Assembly (NCBI RefSeq): GCF_900188255.1
Contig: NZ_FZNS01000006.1
Location: forward strand, 310,001-374,000
DNA from: Hymenobacter mucosus
GTDB lineage: Bacteria; Bacteroidota; Bacteroidia; Cytophagales; Hymenobacteraceae
Direction of reading: 5' to 3'
Length of the DNA: 64,000 bases
Made by a program: the position numbers and the translations under genes. Of this stretch, positions 60,542 through 64,000 are shown one piece after another. Under the pieces are notes generated by a model. That model was given only the letters and a program-made list of their open reading frames with translations. It was not told where the DNA came from and made no database searches. The number at the start of each line of letters is the position of its first letter. The first letter of the stretch is position 1.

Positions 60542-62323
60542 ATGGACATTCGCCGTACGTTTGATATTCTGCCTCAACTTCAGCAGAAATACAACAAGCC
60601 TGATTGCTTCGCCGCAAAAATCAATGGCCAATACACGCCTATTAGCACAGATGCGGCGGTTGAAAAGGTCAACCAAGTAAGCCTGGGCTTGCGCAGTTTG
60701 GGCGTTGGTAAGGACGATAAGGTCGCCATTATCTCCATGAACCGTCCTGAGTGGATGTTCGCTGATTTTGGCATTGCCCAACTAGGGGCCACCAGCGTAC
60801 CCATGTATCCCAGCATCACGGTAGAGGATTACAAGTACATCTTTTCGGATGCCGACGTGAAGGCCGTGTTTGTGTCCGACAAGAAATTGCTGGACAAAGT
60901 GCGTGAGGCCACGCAGGGGCTGAATATTCCGCCGCAGAACGTTTTCACCTTTGATAAGGTAGAAGGTGCCCGCCACTTTTCGGAGCTGCTAGACTTGGGC
61001 AAGCAAGGTAACCCCGCCGATTTAGAGCCTTTGAAGGCTGCCGTGCAGCCCGATGACCTGCTGACGCTTATCTATACTTCGGGCACTACTGGCCAGCCCA
61101 AAGGCGTGATGCTGACGCACAACAATATCCTCAGCAACTGCCGCAATGCCCAACGTTTCGTACCTGTCACGAAAGATGACAAGGCCCTAAGCTTCTTGCC
61201 GCTCTGCCACATCTTTGAGCGCATGGTAACCCATATATACCTCATCAACGGCGTAAGCATATACTACGCCGAGAGCATGGAAACCATTGCCGACAACCTA
61301 CGCGAAGTGAAGCCTGAAATCTTCACTACCGTGCCGCGCCTGCTGGAGAAGGTATACGATAAGATTGTAGCCAAAGGTCATAGCCTGGAAGGCACCAAGA
61401 AGCAGCTTTTCTTCTGGGCACTTAACCTGGGGCTCAAGTACGATAATCAGCAGAACCACGGATTCTTCTATAACACCCAATTGGCACTAGCCAATAAGCT
61501 CATCTTTAACAAGTGGCGCGAAGCACTTGGCGGCAATCTGCGGTGTATTGTGAGCGGGGGCGGAGCCTTGCAGCCCCGCTTAGCTCGTGTGTTTTGGGCG
61601 GCGGGCATTCCAGTAATGGAAGGTTATGGCCTCACCGAAACTTCGCCGGTTATTGCCGTGGGTGGATATGAGCCCGACAACAATATGATTGGTACCGTGG
61701 GGCCCATCATCGATAATACGGAGGTGAAGATTGCAGCCGATGGCGAAATCTTGACTAAGTCAGAATCGGTAATGAAAGGCTATTACAACAAGCCCGAGCT
61801 GACGGCCAAAGAATTTGACGAAGAAGGCTGGTTCCACACTGGCGACATCGGCGAAATTGTAGAAGGCCGGTTTCTCAAAATTACTGACCGTAAGAAGGAG
61901 ATGTTCAAGACCTCCGGGGGTAAGTATATTGCCCCGCAGGTTATTGAAAGCAAGCTCAAGGAGTCGCCGCTGGTAGAGCAGTGTATGGTAGTAGGCGACG
62001 GGCAGAAATTCCCTTCCGCGCTGGTTATTCCGTCCTTTGATGATTTGAAAGGCTGGTGCAAGCGCAACGGGGTTGATTGCAATGGCTCCAACGAGGAACT
62101 CGTCAAGAATGAGAAGATAGTGAAGATGTACGAGGACCTAGTGCACAAGTACAACAGCGGCTTTGCGCAGTGGGAGCAGGTGAAAAAGGTAGTACTGCTA
62201 CCTCATCTCTGGACCGTGGAAACCGGGGAGATGACTCCAACCATGAAAGTCAAGCGTAAAATCATCACAGCCAACAACAAGGACATTATCGAGAGGCTTT
62301 ACCAGCACGCTGAGAAGCATTAG
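60542..62323 (+). CDS. Long-chain acyl-CoA ligase (AMP-forming)
   Basis: 593 residues from ATG 60542 rather than an upstream in-frame start. The P-loop is TLIYTSGTTGQPKGVMLTH (about 178-196), with EGYGLTETSPVIAVGG and GWFHTGDIGEI following; the hinge is KITDRKKEMFKTSGGKYIAPQ. It activates fatty acids to acyl-CoA for membrane lipids or beta-oxidation. A terminator closes the gene. The MarR gene at 63415 lies farther down and might control fatty acid genes outside the window. Confidence 0.9.
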   Translation: MDIRRTFDILPQLQQKYNKPDCFAAKINGQYTPISTDAAVEKVNQVSLGLRSLGVGKDDKVAIISMNRPEWMFADFGIAQLGATSVPMYPSITVEDYKYIFSDADVKAVFVSDKKLLDKVREATQGLNIPPQNVFTFDKVEGARHFSELLDLGKQGNPADLEPLKAAVQPDDLLTLIYTSGTTGQPKGVMLTHNNILSNCRNAQRFVPVTKDDKALSFLPLCHIFERMVTHIYLINGVSIYYAESMETIADNLREVKPEIFTTVPRLLEKVYDKIVAKGHSLEGTKKQLFFWALNLGLKYDNQQNHGFFYNTQLALANKLIFNKWREALGGNLRCIVSGGGALQPRLARVFWAAGIPVMEGYGLTETSPVIAVGGYEPDNNMIGTVGPIIDNTEVKIAADGEILTKSESVMKGYYNKPELTAKEFDEEGWFHTGDIGEIVEGRFLKITDRKKEMFKTSGGKYIAPQVIESKLKESPLVEQCMVVGDGQKFPSALVIPSFDDLKGWCKRNGVDCNGSNEELVKNEKIVKMYEDLVHKYNSGFAQWEQVKKVVLLPHLWTVETGEMTPTMKVKRKIITANNKDIIERLYQHAEKH

Positions 62324-62335
62324 TAATCGACTTAT

Positions 62336-62371
62336 AAAAGGCCCAGCTACCAACCAGTAGCTGGGCCTTTT
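62336..62371 (+). terminator. Terminator after the acyl-CoA ligase
   Basis: 15-bp perfect arms (AAAAGGCCCAGCTAC / GTAGCTGGGCCTTTT), loop CAACCA, ending in T5, 12 bp after the stop. Confidence 0.9.
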
Positions 62372-62444
62372 TGCGCATGATGGAAATGGCATGTTGTTGG
62401 TAACCACAAAACAGACTCAGGTTGAGCGTCTTTATTTTACTCTC

Positions 62445-63277
62445 ATGAACAAGTCTTACGTTTCGGCGGGCTTTGTGCTAGGCAGTAGCCTATGCATGAT
62501 AACCAGTTGCAACAAATCCAACGGGGTTGATCCAACACCTGCCGCTATTGGCGCTATTGTATCGGGTGTGGTATTGGCGCAGGATGAAGTGCTACAGCCA
62601 ATGAGCGAAGCAGGCTCAACAGTAATGATAGAAGGCACGGATAAGAAAGCCTTAACTGACGCCCAAGGCAGCTTCGAATTGCGAGATCTTAAGCTGGGAA
62701 AGTATGTTCTTAACGTAAGCCGTGCTGGTATGGGCACTCTTCGATACGAGCTAGAAATTAAAAGTCCAGCCCCTGTTGATATTTCTTCAATCATGCTGGA
62801 CCAAGAAAGTAGCACACAAGTGCTCAGCATGACCCCCGTGGGGAAGTACATGCATTCATTGGCAGATGAGGTGGCCGCGTTTGAATGTCAAATAGCCTAT
62901 AACCCCCAGCTCTATCCGGCACCCAAGCTGTACTCGATGATGCTGTTCTTGGGCAATACGAGTGAGGTAAGTAATACAAGCTATGTGTCGGCTACTCAGC
63001 TCAGTCAATCGGAAAGCACGCCAGCGCCTGCCATTAGGGGTATTGCTAAAATGCGAATTGCATTTCACGCGTCCTCACTGAATAGTTTGGGTTTGCAAGG
63101 GGTGACAAGGTATACGTAATAGCTTACGGAGCACCACGAGATGTTGCAAGTGGCGGCATTGGGCGTGAAGCCTACTACTTTGAGCCTTATTCCTTCAATC
63201 CGGTCACCGGCCAAGTGCGGCGGGTAGTGGCCAACTTGAACGCTAAGCCGGTGAGAACCAGCTTCACTATGCCCTAG
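62445..63277 (+). pseudogene. Frameshifted lipoprotein with carboxypeptidase-regulatory-like domain
   Basis: From ATG 62445 the frame reads a lipoprotein signal ending in MITSC (Cys22), then a regulatory-like beta domain (IVSGVVLAQDE ... TDAQGSFELRDLKLGKYVLNVSRAGMGTLRYELEI, about 35-120). It stops at 63119. A different frame continues as coding-like sequence from about 63104 (DKVYVIAYGAPRDVASGG ... FEPYSFNPVTGQVRRVV) to a TAG at 63275-63277. One extra G in the GGGG at 63099-63102 would join them into a chain of about 277 residues. Either a real frameshift or a sequencing error in the G-run; DUF4382-type relatives are possible but unproven. Confidence 0.7.
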
Positions 63278-63300
63278 GCTAAGCTAAAGCTGATGAAAGG

Positions 63301-63351
63301 TTAGCCTGCCCTATCTACAGCAAAGATGCCTGGGCAGGCTAAACTTTTTTT
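63301..63351 (+). terminator. Terminator after the frameshifted lipoprotein gene
   Basis: 11-bp arms TTAGCCTGCCC / GGGCAGGCTAA enclosing a 20-nt loop, then a T7 run. Its position right after the TAG at 63275-63277, and not after the TAA at 63117-63119, supports the longer original reading frame. Confidence 0.8.
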
Positions 63352-63414
63352 GAGCAACTTAGTATGCAAGCATAACATATTTCTGTATGTTTACCGGACT
63401 TGTTCTTGCCCACC

Positions 63415-63891
63415 ATGACACCTGAAGAAACCGTCGATTATAATATCAAAGTTGCCTGGCACGCCATTTCGCGCATGTACAATACGCAGGCGGCCAAGCA
63501 CGACATCACCACGAGCATTGGCTTTGTGCTGCTGAACATCGACCAGGAGAACGGTACACCTGCCACCAAGATAGCACCTTTATTGGGTCTAGAAACCCGT
63601 TCTCTGACACGCATTCTGCGCAGCATGGAGGAGAAAGGGTTGATCTACAAACAGGCCGATACCCAAGACAAACGCTCGGTGCGAATTTTCCTTACCGAGG
63701 AAGGCCTGCGCGGTAAGGAAATATCTCGTCAGACAGTTCGTCATTTCAACTCCAAGGTGCGAGAGAAGATACCGCAAAGCGAGCTAAATGTGTTCTTCAA
63801 AGTCGTCGCTCAAATTACGGGCATGATTGAGGGCAAAACGCTCTACGACGACTTCAAACCTAAACCCCTGCGCTCCGAGTCGCCGGCCTAG
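63415..63891 (+). CDS. MarR-family transcriptional regulator
   Basis: 158 residues from ATG 63415. The winged-helix domain is centred on ATKIAPLLGLETRSLTRILRSMEEKGLIYKQADTQDKRSVRIFLTEEG (about 47-92); recognition helix RSLTRILRSMEEKGL and the wing DKRSVRIF are present. MarR proteins repress neighbouring genes until a ligand binds. In other Bacteroidota similar regulators precede beta-oxidation genes; the downstream genes here lie beyond the window. Confidence 0.88.
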   Translation: MTPEETVDYNIKVAWHAISRMYNTQAAKHDITTSIGFVLLNIDQENGTPATKIAPLLGLETRSLTRILRSMEEKGLIYKQADTQDKRSVRIFLTEEGLRGKEISRQTVRHFNSKVREKIPQSELNVFFKVVAQITGMIEGKTLYDDFKPKPLRSESPA

Positions 63892-64000
63892 GCCAGCAGC
63901 TCGGAGTATTTGCTTTTGATGCTCAACCCAATTAGCGCTAAACCGTCCCTATAAACTCGGCATGACGAGTAGTTTGGTGCTACTATCTTCTACTGATTCT

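Noticed and set aside
1..64000. tRNA, rRNA, CRISPR, riboswitch or prophage
   Set aside because: I looked at all intergenic stretches and saw no cloverleaf, spaced repeats, known riboswitch core or phage gene. A covariance-model search would be more sensitive.

Overview
The window is chromosomal DNA from a member of the Bacteroidota, most likely Cytophagales and close to Hymenobacter. Four things point there: TAnnTTTG-type -7 promoter boxes, near absence of Shine-Dalgarno sites, a fused murF-alr gene, and gene orders typical of the phylum (porG-like/uppS/bamA/skp/skp and exbB/exbD/exbD/tonB). I see no rRNA, tRNA, CRISPR array, insertion sequence, phage or plasmid gene. This is mostly core genome, with about 59 genes packed on both strands.

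Layout. 1-8.1 kb: the end of a Tat-type ferritin-like lipoprotein, recX, a DUF4230 protein, a GT-C-like membrane protein, a PLP-dependent deaminase/desulfhydrase, a large YfhO protein and a RarD/EamA transporter. 8.1-17 kb: murF-alr fusion, an alpha/beta hydrolase that has lost its nucleophile, an OmpA-type lipoprotein, a CarboxypepD_reg-like protein and feoA-feoB. 17-25 kb (mostly minus): RsmI-like methyltransferase, hydrolase, TPR histidine kinase, and a selenium operon (mnmH, VOC protein, selD, membrane protein), then pdxJ. 24.7-39.5 kb (plus): a long envelope run with yqeY, cvpA, pabA, hydrolase, CBS protein, a short BamA-like protein, nadK, two tandem PorG-like barrels, uppS, bamA, two skp/ompH genes and an rluD-family gene. 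39.5-46.6 kb (minus): exbB-exbD-exbD-tonB, a second tonB, a tiny membrane protein, a PstS-like lipoprotein and a TPR protein. 46.9-57.2 kb: mazG, glmM, a cysteine desulfurase, a DUF389 protein, hemH, era, der and a small repeat-rich lipoprotein. 57.3-64 kb: an unknown, murQ, a cytochrome-b5-like protein, an arginase-fold protein with damaged metal ligands, a long-chain acyl-CoA ligase, a frameshifted lipoprotein gene and a MarR regulator.

How they fit together. Much of the window builds the cell envelope: precursors (glmM, murF-alr, uppS, murQ recycling), outer-membrane assembly (bamA, skp) and energisation (exbB/exbD/tonB). A second theme is iron, haem and selenium (feoAB, ferritin-like protein, hemH, b5-like protein, mnmH/selD, cysteine desulfurase).

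The most unusual structure is not a gene. Several intergenic gaps are almost filled by very long, perfectly matched inverted repeats: arms of 34, 34, 34, 31 and 26 bp at 13255-13328, 16953-17026, 33472-33539, 50610-50683 and 53063-53118. Three contain a terminator core, but the pairing runs far past the U-tract and ends at or inside a stop codon. The one at 33472-33539 is a loopless 68-bp palindrome between two co-directional genes. Ordinary-sized terminators elsewhere in the window lack this extension.
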